Assembly (NCBI GenBank): GCA_963920705.1
Contig: OY987228.1
Location: 18,670,565 to 18,734,564, forward strand
Reading direction: 5' to 3'
Length of the DNA: 64,000 bases
Origin: Odiellus spinosus
Lineage: Eukaryota > Arthropoda > Arachnida > Opiliones > Phalangiidae
Position 1 is the stretch's first letter. Each line of letters begins with the position of its first letter. The notes under the pieces were generated by a model. That model worked only from the letters and a program-made list of their open reading frames with translations. It ran no database searches and had not been told where the DNA came from. This document shows, in pieces, positions 1 to 11,193 of the stretch. The position numbers and the translations under genes are program-made.

Positions 1-1483
1 TACCCCCTTTGAAGAGGAGTTTGACTTCAGTTAGGTTCCACGCGTGGGGAACGGTGTTATGGGATAAGACTTTATTGAAAATACCACATATCTCCTCACA
101 CGCCGCGGTGCTCAGGCCCTTGAGCAATTCATTTGTCACTGTGTCTTCCCCTGCCGCTTTACCTGAGGGAAGGGCCCGCAACACTTGTTCGAATTCCGCC
201 ATAGAAATTTCCGACATGAGCTCACTGCGCAGTTCCGGAATAGGCGGAGGTGGGAGGGTCAACGGGACATCCTGGTGTCTGGAGGTAAAGTGCGACTCCG
301 TGTCTGACACAAAGCGGGTGATCAGTCCACGGATTTGCTGTGGGTCAGTGTGGCACTGACCATCCTGGGTCTGTAACTCCGGCGGCGGTGAGGGTTTCTG
401 TGGATCCCGGAAAAGGGACCAAAACTGTTTGCTGGAGTTTTTTCCGGCGCTTTTTATTTTTTTCTCTGTTTCTCGATTTACAGTATTAATCTTTGCCGAC
501 ACCAAGGTGGCCACCTTCCTTTTGGCCAATAAGAATTTCTCCCATGCATTCTTCAAATTGGGGTCATCGGTCTTGGCTCCTTTTGCCATGCGCCTGTACG
601 TTTTATTTGCCATTTTACGGTCGCGTATCGCCAGCTTCACCTCCGGGTCAAACCAGCGTTTCAACTTTCTGACCCTGCCCCTGGTGTCGGGAAGCCGTAG
701 AGTAGCCTCCGCCGCTGTTTGTACAGCGTATTGGAATGTGTCGTATGTTATATCCTCCAGGGGTCGGAGTTGTTCATCCACCGCTAGCTTATACGCGTTC
801 AGTTTATCCTCATCATCAGTGCACCAACGGGATCTGGAGCGGACAGGGTCCGGGGACCGTGAATGGCGAGGAGCATTTACTAGGAAGCGGGATAGAATAG
901 CATTGTGGTCGCTGCCTATACTATAAAGCCCATCCTCGTCAACCACCATATCCAACAAGAGGCGGGAAAATTGTCCGTTCAGCAAAACGTAGTCTATTGT
1001 TGATGATTGCCCACGGGCCGACCAAGTGATTTTGCCGGAACACTTCTCAGATAGGTTGCCAATTTGGAGGCCATGGTCGTTAGTGAATGTTTTGAGGATC
1101 CGCCCATTTCGATCCTCCCGGTTGTCCCTTTCCACGATATGGGCGTTAAGATCCCCAAAGATACCGACGGGTGTTTTACCATTTGGGTTTAGCGCATGGA
1201 GGTCTTTGGAGAGGCAGTGGACAATCGCCTGGTTCCACTCAGGGTTTTCTGGTTCGGTAGCGAGATATACCACAGCTATTAGGAATTTCTTTCGCCCCAC
1301 CGTTAGTTGCATCCAGCAGTGTTCAAAACAGTCAAGCAAAGGAAGGCAAGATACTTCCGGCGTCGAGATGACGCCGATGCCACCACCTTTCTTATCTGAC
1401 AGACGTCTATTCAGGCCGTGCCATTTGTAGCCATCCGATAAGTCCGGATATTGCAGGTCTGAAGCTACACAGATCCAACATTT
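1..1483 (-). mobile_element. Non-LTR retrotransposon ORF2-like fragment (endonuclease to start of reverse transcriptase)
   Basis: Reading the minus strand from 1483 to 1 gives 494 codons with no stop; a TAA at 1486-1484 closes the frame upstream. The translation has the hallmarks of an AP-type endonuclease. There is a GGGIGVIS strand near 1390, the metal/DNA-binding GDLNAH at about 1150, STIDYVLL near 990 and the catalytic SDHNAIL near 890. A basic linker with many Lys/Arg residues follows (about 690-430). Then comes the start of the reverse-transcriptase domain (PSGKAAGEDTVTNELL near 120, WNLTEVKLLFKGG at the edge). The rest of the RT lies beyond base 1. The N-terminal endonuclease part with the catalytic Glu is missing, and AT-rich DNA begins at about 1484, so the copy looks 5'-truncated, as usual for target-primed insertion. 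The fully open frame suggests a fairly young copy. Clade is not assigned; a CR1, Jockey or RTE-like relative is possible. Confidence 0.93.
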
Positions 1484-1656
1484 TTACAGGGGCCCATTGA
1501 ATTTACATTATGATGGTTCACCCTTAAAGGTGGCTTAGCCCAAAATTTTCGTTTCAGTGTATAATTGTTTAAAATTATGAAATTTACTGTGGGAAATTTT
1601 AATTTTAAAAATTTGATTTTAAAATATTATTTTTTATTGTCGCTTAAATTTCTTCT
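1484..1656. other. AT-rich spacer between retrotransposon and first MITE
   Basis: AT-rich sequence with no reading frame or motif I can support. It holds the 5' truncation junction of the retrotransposon at its left side. Confidence 0.6.
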
Positions 1657-1663
1657 ATGATAT

Positions 1664-2002
1664 TAGAAGCCGATGAAACCCTCATTTGAAGTCTATTACT
1701 CCCGGGTCTTGTCTACCCCTCTCTGTATGGGTTATTCTCAAAAGGCGCGATTCGTACGCCTCCTAACGGTAGATGTTTTCGGAGCGGGAGCTCGTCGAGC
1801 GAATATCTCTAGCAGCCTTGGAGTTCGTCCAAAAAACGTCGTCGTTTGTGGAGAGAGAGAATTTCCAATTTTCCGTAGACAGGGGGCATGAAGTAGGACC
1901 CCTCCGATCTCGTAAAATTGGGAATTTTACCCATACAGAGAGGAGCGCTATATGGAACATTGGAGTATAGTAGACTTCAAAGGAGGGTTTCATCGGCTTC
2001 TG
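1664..2002 (+). mobile_element. 337-bp inverted-repeat MITE family A, copy 1
   Basis: A short non-autonomous element bounded by inverted repeats of about 38 bp beginning (C)AGAAGCCGATGAAACCCTC. Here the first C is a T. It is flanked by a perfect 7-bp target duplication, ATGATAT, at 1657-1663 and 2003-2009. Inside lies a conserved stretch with GTCGTCGTTTGTGGAGAGAG. Short open frames inside it recur in every copy and in both strands, as expected for repeated DNA rather than genes. Six further copies occur in this window. A DNA transposon origin is inferred from the inverted ends and the duplication. Confidence 0.93.
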
Positions 2003-2009
2003 ATGATAT

Positions 2010-4400
2010 GTATATCTTTTGAATCGATTTTTTAATGAAAATGCTACTCAATTTCCATTTCAAGTTCATGAAAATAATGAACATAATAAATGTTATTCTA
2101 AATACGATTAAAATTAAATATTCCATAAATTAGTATAGGTGTTTAAAATATCTTATTTGTTTCAACTATCTGCATTGATACTTAGATATTTTAAAAATTC
2201 AGTTTTGCACGGTTATATATTAAGCTTATTTTACTCTAATAAAAAGCCAATATGCCTAAAGTGTCAATGCAGTGACACGAACAGCTGACGCTTTCGCACC
2301 CCGAAAAAGCCATTTAAAAACAGAAAACTCGCTGGGACTAAAATATACAAACATCGGGTGGAAATAATACGACAAAATACATAAAAACGACTATTTTATC
2401 TAAAATATTCATTGGTGGTGAATAGACTGTCAATTTTTGAGGGAAACTTGTTATTCAACCTTAATTGATGTATACCGTGAGCAATGATACTAAAAAATCT
2501 AAAACCCCTTCAGAATATTCCCCCATACCTTTAAAGTCTCTCTTTTTTTAAATAAATCACAAAAATTTCTCCACGAAAATGTAATGGGGGAGGTTTTTTG
2601 AATCAATGATTCAAACAAAGCGTCCGCGCGCACACGCTTACAAATGAGATCATTATAAAGTTGTGTGGTCTGTTTTTTTTTTTTTACAAAATTTTATTTT
2701 ATTCTTATTTTGAAAATATTTAAATATTATTGTTCATAATATTTAGAATAAATATCATAATTTAAAGAGTTAACCGCTTATTAACCAATACAAAAGTTGT
2801 TGTCGCGAAATTTAAAGCGATTTTTAAATTAAGGGTTCATTTCATTGTAAAATTAAAATAAAAATAAAAATTTATCAGTTATAGTCTTTACCAGGTACGA
2901 AGCTAGGTTCCCAATATTTTAGAAGTATCTTTAAAGGGACAGTAACACTATTTTGAACAGATAAGTATTCTAAAGACACGCTCTTAGGGAAAGAATGAAA
3001 TTTGCACGAATTCTTTCAATTATTCGTTATTTTCCCTATAATCTCGAGAAATTTTCAACAATTCTATGACGACACCAGTTTGTAAATGAAAGCCAGAGCT
3101 TGGTTCTTTCAAATTACGCACTGGATATTGATTTGGCAAGAAGCAAATGATATATTACGTCCTCAATTAGACAAAATTTGTATATTAAAAAGTTGATTTT
3201 TTGCGAAACATCTGGTAATTTTATGGGTTGGTCGAAAAAATAAAAAACTTTATAAAAAAATGAGTGATTACCCCTTTAATGATTTAGAAAACAATCTATA
3301 TAATTGCTCCGCTAAAAACTTAAAATGATCTTGAATACCGATATTTAAATAATAATGGGGGAAGGGGTACGAAATTCGGGGGTTTATCGCCAGAGCTTCA
3401 AATATCAAAACTATAATTTTCGTCTCGGTGGGTGATCCCGGAGCTGCCACCACCCCTAAAAATGATTTATGCAAATTTAATAATTGCGCGCAAAGATGAA
3501 GGCGTGGTTTTTGAATTATCGACGATTTCCCGCGAACAACCCACAAAAATTTACCTAATTTAACATTAATTAGGTACGAGTTAGTATTTACGCAAATGAG
3601 ACGCGTATTTGAGTATACGGTTAACCCATATATACTGTAAAGTAGCCCCTAATCAGGATAAAGCAATTATTAAAAAGGGATAATTAACAAAGGGGGATTT
3701 TATTTTAGCCCCGCATCGATATAAACGAAAGAAATTGTCTTTTGACGAGTTGCCTACAGTAGCGCAGCGTTCCTAATTAACGCTAAACTAATTATTACAA
3801 GTTGTTCGGATAGTAATTATCGTGAACGCGGTTCCCGTCCCACTATATCCCCTTCTCCACCCCCCCTCGTCTTTAAATCATCGATCGAATCATTACCGAA
3901 CGATCGAAGCGTACCACGGTAGCCGAAGGGATCTACAGCGCAGCGCCAAGCTTAAGTAGAAAAACAAACTCGGGAACAAAATAGTTATTATTACCGGAGA
4001 TAAATGCTAATCGAAAACTAGACGGAGGTAAGGGGGGATGGATGGGTGTAAGGGTTTTTAACGATTCCCAGAACCAATCAGCGGTACGTTATCCGGTTAA
4101 TCGAGGTTACCAATTTCGGGCCACCAACGTATTTCCTTTTCTTGTCAGTGAAGAGAGCAATTTTGAAAATAACCGAAGACCGATTATCGGGAGGTTTGAA
4201 TGGCAGGGGATCTACGAAATTACTATTTTCCACTCGGAAGAAGATTTCCAGAAGCGACACAATGGGTGAAATCCGCCTCGACACAATCTCCTTCGAGTCT
4301 CAAAGAGTTCGCGAGTTTTTCAGTCTGGTAGATGGCGCCAGCGATCGGAAGCCTATTTTTTCATCAGACTTCCCCCCACCCCGTTTATCCTAAAGTCTCC
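2010..4400. other. AT-rich non-coding DNA upstream of bi
   Basis: No coding region recognised. The sequence is AT-rich with homopolymer runs (for example T12 near 2671) and becomes more GC-rich after about 3700. Small ORFs here lack any recognisable protein feature. It may contain distal regulatory elements of bi, but nothing specific can be identified. Confidence 0.55.
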
Positions 4401-4544
4401 CCTCCTTACTCGAGGGAAAACGGTACTATAGCGTGGGCTCAGAGACCCAGGAGACCCGCGATCGACCGGGTACGATCGAATGGTATTCCGAAAGAGAAGC
4501 TGAACGAAACGTCTAGAACAGTGAAGAGGAAAATATTCGGAAGA

Positions 4545-4635
4545 GAAGAGGAGAGAGAAAGAAAGAGGAAAAAATTGCAAAAAACTGAGAAGAAAAGGAC
4601 TCGAGAGAGGGAGAGAAAGAGAGAGAGTTTTGGGG
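4545..4635. repeat. GA-rich low-complexity tract
   Basis: Purine-only stretches rich in GAGAG/GAAAGA units on the plus strand. In arthropods such tracts are typical binding platforms for GAGA-factor-like proteins near developmental promoters; that function is inference here. Confidence 0.7.
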
Positions 4636-5232
4636 CGAAATTCAACGGCAAGAGGCGTCGAACGGGAAGCGGCGAGCTCGGGCTTCGGGTTGGCTGCGGC
4701 GCGCCAAGCACTTCCGCTACGGTGCTAGATTGGCAGCCAAGGCGCCGATGCCAGGCGCCCAGTGAGGCGGGACTTGTTAATCCCACCCCTGCGGTGCCAT
4801 TACTGGCAGCTCTTGCGTCAGAAGCGCCACTATACGGCTGAAAAAGGAAGAAAAGAGAGAAAGAGATGGCTGAGAATAGAGAACTAAGAGGAGTGAAATG
4901 GAGGGGGGAGAGAGGAGATCTCGCCCCCTTTCTTTTCCCCCTCTCCCGATCTCCTCGAATTCTTTTTCTCCAGCATCTTCCATCACCACCATTCTTCTCC
5001 AAAGTCCTCCACCCAAACCCCTACAAACAACACAATTTTTTTTGGAATTAAATCTTTTCTCCCGTAATTTTTTTCCGCTTTTTCTCTTTTCTTCTCGCGA
5101 ACATAAAACCCTCAAAAATATGGATTTTGGGGGTATCCCGCGATACCGAGAGCGAAATAAAGAATGGTTTTCCGTCGCTCCTCAGCGTCTGTTCCGCGGG
5201 AGGAGGAGGGGGAGTCCGGGGTCTGGCGATTA

Positions 5233-5248
5233 AAAGGTGTACACCTTT
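5233..5248. promoter_or_regulatory. Perfect 16-bp palindrome with two T-box-like half-sites
   Basis: AAAGGTGTACACCTTT is fully self-complementary and contains AGGTGT abutting ACACCT. AGGTGT is the core of the T-box half-site (AGGTGTGA). The half-sites point tail-to-tail relative to the classical Brachyury palindrome. Lying 1.5 kb upstream of a T-box gene, it could be an autoregulatory site; ZEB-type factors could also bind AGGTG cores. Confidence 0.4.
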
Positions 5249-5645
5249 GCCGAAAAAATATAGGCGGCGCTTCGAGGTGTCAAAATTATCGAGTGTTAGT
5301 ACTATGGAAGGCCAGGCCGCGAGCGACGGGTTTTAAGCCCGGTCTCTTAATTCTTCCCCTCCCGGGTTTTTCGCCCCCTCTCCTACTCTCCCCGGACCCG
5401 CTTCTCCGTTTAGACCCGCGGTTTCTCCACTTTTCTCTTTGGCGCGTCGCTCTTCGCACCTCCCATTTTTCGGGGGGAATTCTCATCTGATTATGGCGAG
5501 GCGCATCTAGAGCGATCAGCTAGCGAAGCAATCTGCCAGAGAGCTTTTCCTCGCGAAAGACGTTCGTGAAAGAAAAAAAAATCCCAAAGTACACCTTCAC
5601 CCCTTCAGAGCCAGTCAGTTTTTTTTTCTTTTTTATTATTACTTT

Positions 5646-5655
5646 TTGGCGCCAA
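5646..5655. promoter_or_regulatory. E2F-like palindrome TTGGCGCCAA
   Basis: TTGGCGCCAA, embedded in TTTTTGGCGCCAAGAAA, is a palindromic match to the E2F core. Similar sites follow at 5438-5446 (TTTGGCGCG) and 5973-5983. Binding is inferred from the motif only. Confidence 0.4.
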
Positions 5656-5721
5656 GAAAGTCGAATAGGCGATCCCGCCATTTTGTAACGTCACGCGGTG
5701 AACTTGGAAGCGCCATTAACG

Positions 5722-5729
5722 TGACGTCA
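5722..5729. promoter_or_regulatory. CRE-type site TGACGTCA
   Basis: Perfect 8-bp cAMP-response/ATF consensus. A half-site AACGTCAC lies 35 bp upstream (5687-5694), and GCCATT elements flank both. These clustered sites support a promoter role for this stretch. Confidence 0.45.
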
Positions 5730-5972
5730 TAGTCGCGCCCGGGTGTTTCTGGGATTTTAACCCGACTTTAATCACCCCCGAAATTTTTTTAACGAGAAGA
5801 ACTGTCATTTTCACGCGCCCAGTCCCGCCTTCGCGACGGGGAAAAGAAAACTTTCTCGCCGACACCCAACCAAAAGCGAGACGTTATTGCGGGGAAAAGG
5901 ACGCGAACCCGAGCGAAAGTCACGTTTCGCCACTAGGGGGACAATTACGTTCCGGTTCCGAACCCGGATCGG

Positions 5973-5983
5973 TTTTGGCGGGA
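5973..5983 (+). promoter_or_regulatory. E2F-like site TTTTGGCGGGA
   Basis: Close match to the asymmetric E2F consensus TTTSSCGC within the CpG-rich block upstream of bi. Motif evidence only. Confidence 0.35.
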
Positions 5984-6749
5984 GACCCGGCTATTTTGAC
6001 GGCTCTAAATCACGGTCAAAAAACGAGCGAGTTAAAATTTTAGGGGGAAAAAAATAAAAGCGCGTAATGAATCGACAGAAACGAGAAATAAACGAAGAGA
6101 AGGCGCTGGAGAGGTTAGGGAACCGGAGATGATCTTTTACGATCTCTAAAAATAAAAACTAAAGAAGACTACTAAAGTTCGTGATCTCGAATATCGCGTT
6201 CGAAAACGCGATAAAAATCGACAAGCGTCTTTTCGAAAAAGTCCCGGGACGAGAGAAAATATATTTAGGAACTTTCCGACAGAGTGATAAAAACCTTCGA
6301 ACAATCGGAACATTTACTATCATTACTCTCCTCCTCCTCCGTCTCCCTCCCCTTCGAGCGGCGCTTACTGCCTGGAACTCTTTTGTTTATAGCGAAATCG
6401 TCCCTCGAGAGCGTTTGGGGAAAAAAGGCGACAGTTTTCTCCGAACGTTACCGAAGAGGAAAAAAAAACGGGAAAAATAATTCGTTAACGTCGTTCTTGC
6501 TTTTCGGAAAGGCGCGCGAGAAAACTCGGAGCCTAGCGTACAGTCTGGAAGCTAAGAGTAGCCGGAGGTAGCGGCGACTCCGAAAGCCGACGACGGCCTT
6601 CGCGAGTCGTCGTTGACGATCCGTCGACTCGGACGCCGATCGCGGCGCCGACACTTGACGCGTTTTCGCAGTTTCGCGCGTTTTGATCACCCGCCGCTCC
6701 CGCCTCACTCCCCCTCCCACTCGCGCGTTGACGGAGCTCCGACACCTCC

Positions 6750-7162
6750 ATGCGTTTCGACCACTCCGAGCTCGGACATCCGGGGATGGCCTATAACCCA
6801 TTCCTGCTACCGACGGCCGCGCGCCAAACCGACTTTAGTATGAACTCTATCCTGACGCAACCTCAACATTATCTATCGGCGGCTTTATCATTCAACCCGG
6901 CGGCTGCCGCCGCCGCGCGAGCGTACGGCCCGGCTACTCCCTTCCCCAAGTTACCTCCCGGGCCGCCGCTACCCGGACCTCCGCACATTACGGCCGAAGA
7001 CGTCTTAGCGCATCAGTCGCGTCTCCGGCCTCTCGGAGGATTCGAACTCATGGCCGAAGATGACGGTGTCCAAGACGACCCCAAAGTGACGCTCGAAGCC
7101 AAAGACTTGTGGGAGAAATTCCACGTTTTCGGAACCGAGATGGTCATTACCAAATCCGGAAG
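6750..7162 (+). CDS. bi: bi/omb coding exon 1: N-terminus and start of T-box
   Basis: Encodes residues 1-137 plus two bases of codon 138. The start at 6750 is the first in-frame ATG after a TGA at 6729-6731. The reading MRFDHSELGHPGMAYNPF resembles the fly Omb start (MR-x-D... then MAYHPF). A second ATG at 6786, opening MAYNPF, has the stronger Kozak context (G at -3, G at +4) and also matches vertebrate Tbx2 MAYHPF, so it may be used too. An alanine run (about 50-57) and a proline-rich stretch (64-77) follow. The T-box begins at about residue 110 (DPKVTLEAKDLWEKF, then GTEMVITKSGR). The exon ends at AG|GTTAGT. Downstream in-frame sequence to 7265 is intron read-through. Confidence 0.95.
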
Positions 7163-9094
7163 GTTAGTACCATTTTTTAATTACCTTAACCCGTCTCGGA
7201 AAACCCTTAGAGAATCGATTAAATACGCTATACTCGCGTTCGTCATACCGGCGCTCGTAAACTAACGATCTAAATAACATTATTACGCGACTATAGTCTC
7301 ATCGCGAAAGGTATCAAACAAGCAACTAAGCGGACAACATACTCCGCGTACCGTTTACCCGAAAGTAATTAGCTATATTAATCATACACAATCGCGCCAG
7401 CTTTAATATTGTCGCTACGAAAGTGACACGCTATGAAAACAACTTGGCAAAACTGAAAACGCAAATTTTTAAACGAGATTGTTTGGAAACTTAGCCCTAT
7501 CAATGACTGTGACGTGTTGTTAGTCAGCGGGAGATTGTAAAAGAGTAAAATGGGAAAACTTTTTAGGAAGATCAGTATTCGGAGAACCGAGACGCCCGAG
7601 AGGAGCTTCTCCCCTTTTGAGCATAAATTAATCTGAACGGAGGAAAGGGCCCTTTTCCCTTCTTTCTTTCCCTCATAAAGATTGCAAGAGTTTTCGGAAA
7701 TCGAAGAGAGAATACGCGTTCGCGTGTATTAGATCAGTTTTACGGGGGCTAACCCCTCTCTTCTAAGTTCTCTCTCCTCGAACGATCCCAGCATCCCTAG
7801 CCTCGGGGTTCGGCTACCCCGCGGTACGTAGCCGTACGAGAAACGTACGTATACGTTTCATCCTTGAAATCTTATAAATCTTTAAGCGACTCTGAAACGC
7901 GGGAACGGAATCCTCGAGTCGGCATTAAAATTCGGGTCTGATAAAAATTCGGAAGTAAGGATAAGAAGCGTTTCGCCGCATTCCGCCTTTTTAAAATATC
8001 CCCTTCTCTCAATTTTTTTAATAATTGATTAGTTCCTTAAAATATTCACGTTTGAAGCGCTAAATATTCCTTTAACGCCGGGCGCCGTTTCCAATTAAAA
8101 CGCGAATTGGAAATAAGCAGCGGGAATCTATAACGTCTCGTAATAAGAATCGATCGGTCGCTCCGGGCCATTCTAAATTCTTATTTAATATTAACGAAAT
8201 ACAACTTTCGTCCTCTTTTAAAGATGGGATGAGATAAAAAGTAGAAAAAAAAAAGCGCTTTTCCTACGCGGAATATCAAGTCACCCATGCTCTCGCGCCA
8301 TCTAGAGACGCCCGTTTAAAACATTACGCTCTTTATCTTCAATTACGCGAGATTAGTATTCCGTAATTGATAATTAAAAGGAATTTGATAAGTTACTTAA
8401 ATAACTCGAGGACATATAGTTAATCCCGAATAATGTATTTGGATTTTTTTTTTTAATTAAATTGCAAAAATCAGAACTAGCTAAATAGTTACTCGAAGAA
8501 GTTCAAAGCGTACTAATTTGAATAAAAATCAGAATGTTCTATTGACAAGTCCATAAAGACACATCGCGGAACGTAAACTCATCATAAATTTAAAATATTA
8601 GAATATTCTATGTATTAAGATAAGTGAAAACGAGTATTTGAATTTCGGAAATGAGATTAGCTTCATTATTAAAAGTGTTGTATTATCTAAAATTATTAAG
8701 ATGACTTGATAACGTTTAATTGTTTAAATTAAAGGTTTATGGAGACCTAAAAAATACGTTCTCCGCGGGCTCGAGTGCTTGACAACTGAAAAGTTCTAAA
8801 CACACGCGTATTTTATATCAACACAGAGTAGAAATTTTCTTACAGTCAAGCATCAAACCAATGTTCACGGGGAAGACGACCTTAAGGGTCTCAATTCCAA
8901 TATATTTATTACGGGGCGCCTGTAAAACTGTTCTAACTATCGCGCGTCGGTGTACAGAGAAAAGCGGCATTTAAAGGGGTAAACTTTCAATTTAGTTAAA
9001 GGTCAACTGATCGTAGTTTCCTAAATTAAACTTTCGGAAATTTTGGATATATCTACGAATAGTTAAACTAAACAAAACCAAATTCCATTTACAG
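7163..9094 (+). other. bi intron 1 (1,932 bp)
   Basis: Begins GTTAGT and ends CATTTACAG. Phase 2: the split codon AG|G gives Arg138. Its first half is CpG-rich like the promoter; the second half is AT-rich. No repeat family or coding region recognised inside. Confidence 0.9.
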
Positions 9095-9362
9095 GCGAAT
9101 GTTTCCGGCGTATAAAGTGCGAGTGACTGGTCTGGACAAAAAGTCCAAGTACATTCTTTTGATGGACATAGTGGCGGCTGACGATTGTCGGTACAAGTTT
9201 CACAATAGTCGGTGGGTGGTGGCTGGCAAGGCCGACCCGGAAATGCCCAAGCGAATGTACATCCATCCCGACAGCCCCAGTACGGGCGAACAATGGATGC
9301 AGAAAGTTGTATCTTTTCACAAATTAAAACTCACCAACAACATCTCGGACAAACACGGATTC
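9095..9362 (+). CDS. bi: bi/omb coding exon 2: core of T-box
   Basis: A 268-nt exon completing Arg138 and encoding residues 139-227. It starts [19 protein letters not shown] and contains the highly conserved [34 protein letters not shown] and [14 protein letters not shown] blocks. These form DNA-contact and dimer-side segments of the T-box. The acceptor is TTTACAG and the donor is TTC|GTAAGT at phase 0. Residues match the Tbx2/3 subfamily ([27 protein letters not shown]) rather than Brachyury or Tbx20. A short inverted-repeat element begins only about 30 bp after the donor. Confidence 0.97.
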
Positions 9363-9392
9363 GTAAGTTTAAATATTTTTTACGTAAGCTAC

Positions 9393-9592
9393 GTTCACAC
9401 TTAAAACCTTTGAAATCGTTTTCAAAAACGTTTAGAATCTTCAAATACACTTTTCAAGCAATTAATTAAATATTTAGATAAAGAATCTCTAATTTTAGGT
9501 AAATTTTATTATTTTAAAATGGAAAATATACAATTGAACCAAAATTTTCCATCTTGACGGTTAAAAAAGGTTTCAAGGTTTCTAGTGTGAAC
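9393..9592. mobile_element. GTTCACAC-ended foldback element, copy 1
   Basis: Left end GTTCACACTTAAAACCTTTG and the complement of the right end GTTCACACTAGAAACCTTGA form imperfect terminal inverted repeats of about 25-30 bp around an AT-rich core. Similar ends occur at 14380, 16690 and 23541, so this is a family. No certain target duplication seen. The element sits next to the exon 2 splice donor. Confidence 0.6.
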
Positions 9593-10002
9593 AAATTTCA
9601 AACGCGATACGGGGGTTAAAACTTAATTTCATGTACAAAACTGTACTGTTTACTATAAGGAGAATAATACCATAATAAAACGTAGCTCATATCTCACGAT
9701 TTCGCGCGAATACAACCATTAAAATATTAATCTTATGATTGCAAGGCCAGTGGTAGTATATCAAGCATTCCTTATAAGTAGTTAAATAATCTAAAAATAC
9801 TTAATACAATCTTAATGCACATTTTTTTTGGGTCAAAAAAGTATTTTTTCGTCATAACTAAGATAAATTTCTATAGTTACAACGAAAAAGTTGATTTTTT
9901 GAACCAAAACATCTTGATTTAAAGCGTCGATCTTACGCGATTTAATTAAATTAGGAAATATATATATTAAAAAAAAAAAAACGCTTTTTAAATCCATGAT
10001 CG

Positions 10003-10125
10003 GCGCCATTTCAAAGAACAACTCTCATTGGATTTCAGCAATTCAGTCTTTTTGAAATAAATTAGAAGTTTCTTCAAGCCTAATAACAGCGAAAACTTTG
10101 GCGGGTTTTGATAATATTTTAACAG
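10003..10125 (+). repeat. Dispersed repeat, partner of 12023-12172
   Basis: The block GCCATTTCAA...AACTCTC...TTTTGAAAT...TTCTTCAAGCCTAAT...GTTTTGATAAT is shared in the same order with 12023-12172, at roughly three-quarters identity by eye with small gaps. The type of element is unknown. Confidence 0.45.
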
Positions 10126-11193
10126 TATACAAATCGATTAAAAATAACTTGATATCAGAGCGTGGAATCTCCAAAAGACAATTTTAGACCCAAAATATTA
10201 TATAGCTAATTAGTTTTATTGGTGACTTTAGACTTATTTTAGCTTACGCCTATCAAATAAAAGCAAACACGTTTCAAACTTTACATTCCCTTTAAGAACT
10301 GACTCAACAAAAACTCTATACGGTGTGAAAAAGCGCCAAGTTATAAAATTGATTCCGGCTTGTTCAGCGAAAGTTTGCGCTGTTTCAAATTTCAAAGTTA
10401 AAATCCCCCCGGAGAAAACCGAATTAGCATTCAGCATGAAGAGTTTAAACGAATCAAAGGCGAAAAATGCCGCCTCTATATCGGGAAGCAATGGCAAACC
10501 TCAGCCCTTTGTAATACAAGTTCCAACGTAAAGATAACAGGCCTGCGCGCTGTGGTTCTTTCGTGGCTTTTCGAAAAAAAAGGAACAAACACTACATCCG
10601 AATTCCTTTTTTGGTTCCCTTAAATACTGTATAGGTCAAACACGCTGCCGCTTTTAGCCTAATCAGCTAGCTAGAGCATGCATGGGGCTATAAAGTTGCC
10701 GTTCGGTATAAAAGCTATGCTGTATTGACATTAGCCACCTTCGGAGGTGCCGAATTACTCGCGGTGAATTTGGAACAAGATCGCCTCGGTTTTTCCCAAA
10801 TGAAATTTGCAATAACAACTACACAGTTTCACATTTTAAATTTATACGCTCTTAGTTTTCGTTACTACGCAAACCCGCTATTTTTTTTCGAAAGGAACCT
10901 AACGTTACTGGTATAACACTGTGTAAATATACAAAGGTTCCTATATGCAGGAACGTTTATTCAATAAAACAGAATACACATCCGACTTACTATTTCAACC
11001 ATCGAGTTTACCCCTTAAGCTTCACCCCTCTCGTATCCCCTTGTTTCGCAAGGCGCCGCGTTTGGAATTTGAAATAAGATTAAATGCATGCTGGCTCGTT
11101 TTTGCCTTCAAAGTGGTGGTAACACAGTTTTTTATAGAATGGTTAGAACCGAATTCAATGGAATTCTAAGATAGAAACAAAAACACTTATTGC

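Larger units (their letters stand above)
4400..6749 (+). promoter_or_regulatory. GC/CpG-rich upstream region and probable promoter/5'UTR of bi
   Basis: This block is visibly richer in G+C and CpG than the flanking DNA and ends directly at the first bi codon. It contains a GA-rich tract (4545-4635), a perfect T-box-like palindrome (5233-5248), E2F-like sites (5438-5446, 5646-5655, 5973-5983), a GCCATTTTG site of the Pho/YY1 type (5677-5685) and a full CRE TGACGTCA (5722-5729). No convincing TATA/Inr pair could be fixed, so the transcription start is not assigned. Several overlapping ORFs on both strands are by-products of high GC and are not called. Confidence 0.6.

Noticed and set aside
9-1430. 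Plus-strand ORFs over the retrotransposon
   Set aside because: Antisense shadows of the continuous minus-strand endonuclease/RT frame.
4439-5490. Overlapping ORFs of 60-187 codons on both strands upstream of bi
   Set aside because: They overlap on opposite strands in low-complexity GA- and CT-rich DNA, are rich in Ser/Arg/Phe runs and match no known domain; by-products of composition.
7163-7265. Extension of exon 1 to the stop at 7263
   Set aside because: GTTAGT follows the conserved KSGR at exactly the known T-box position, and exon 2 restores RRMFP; the extension is intron read-through.
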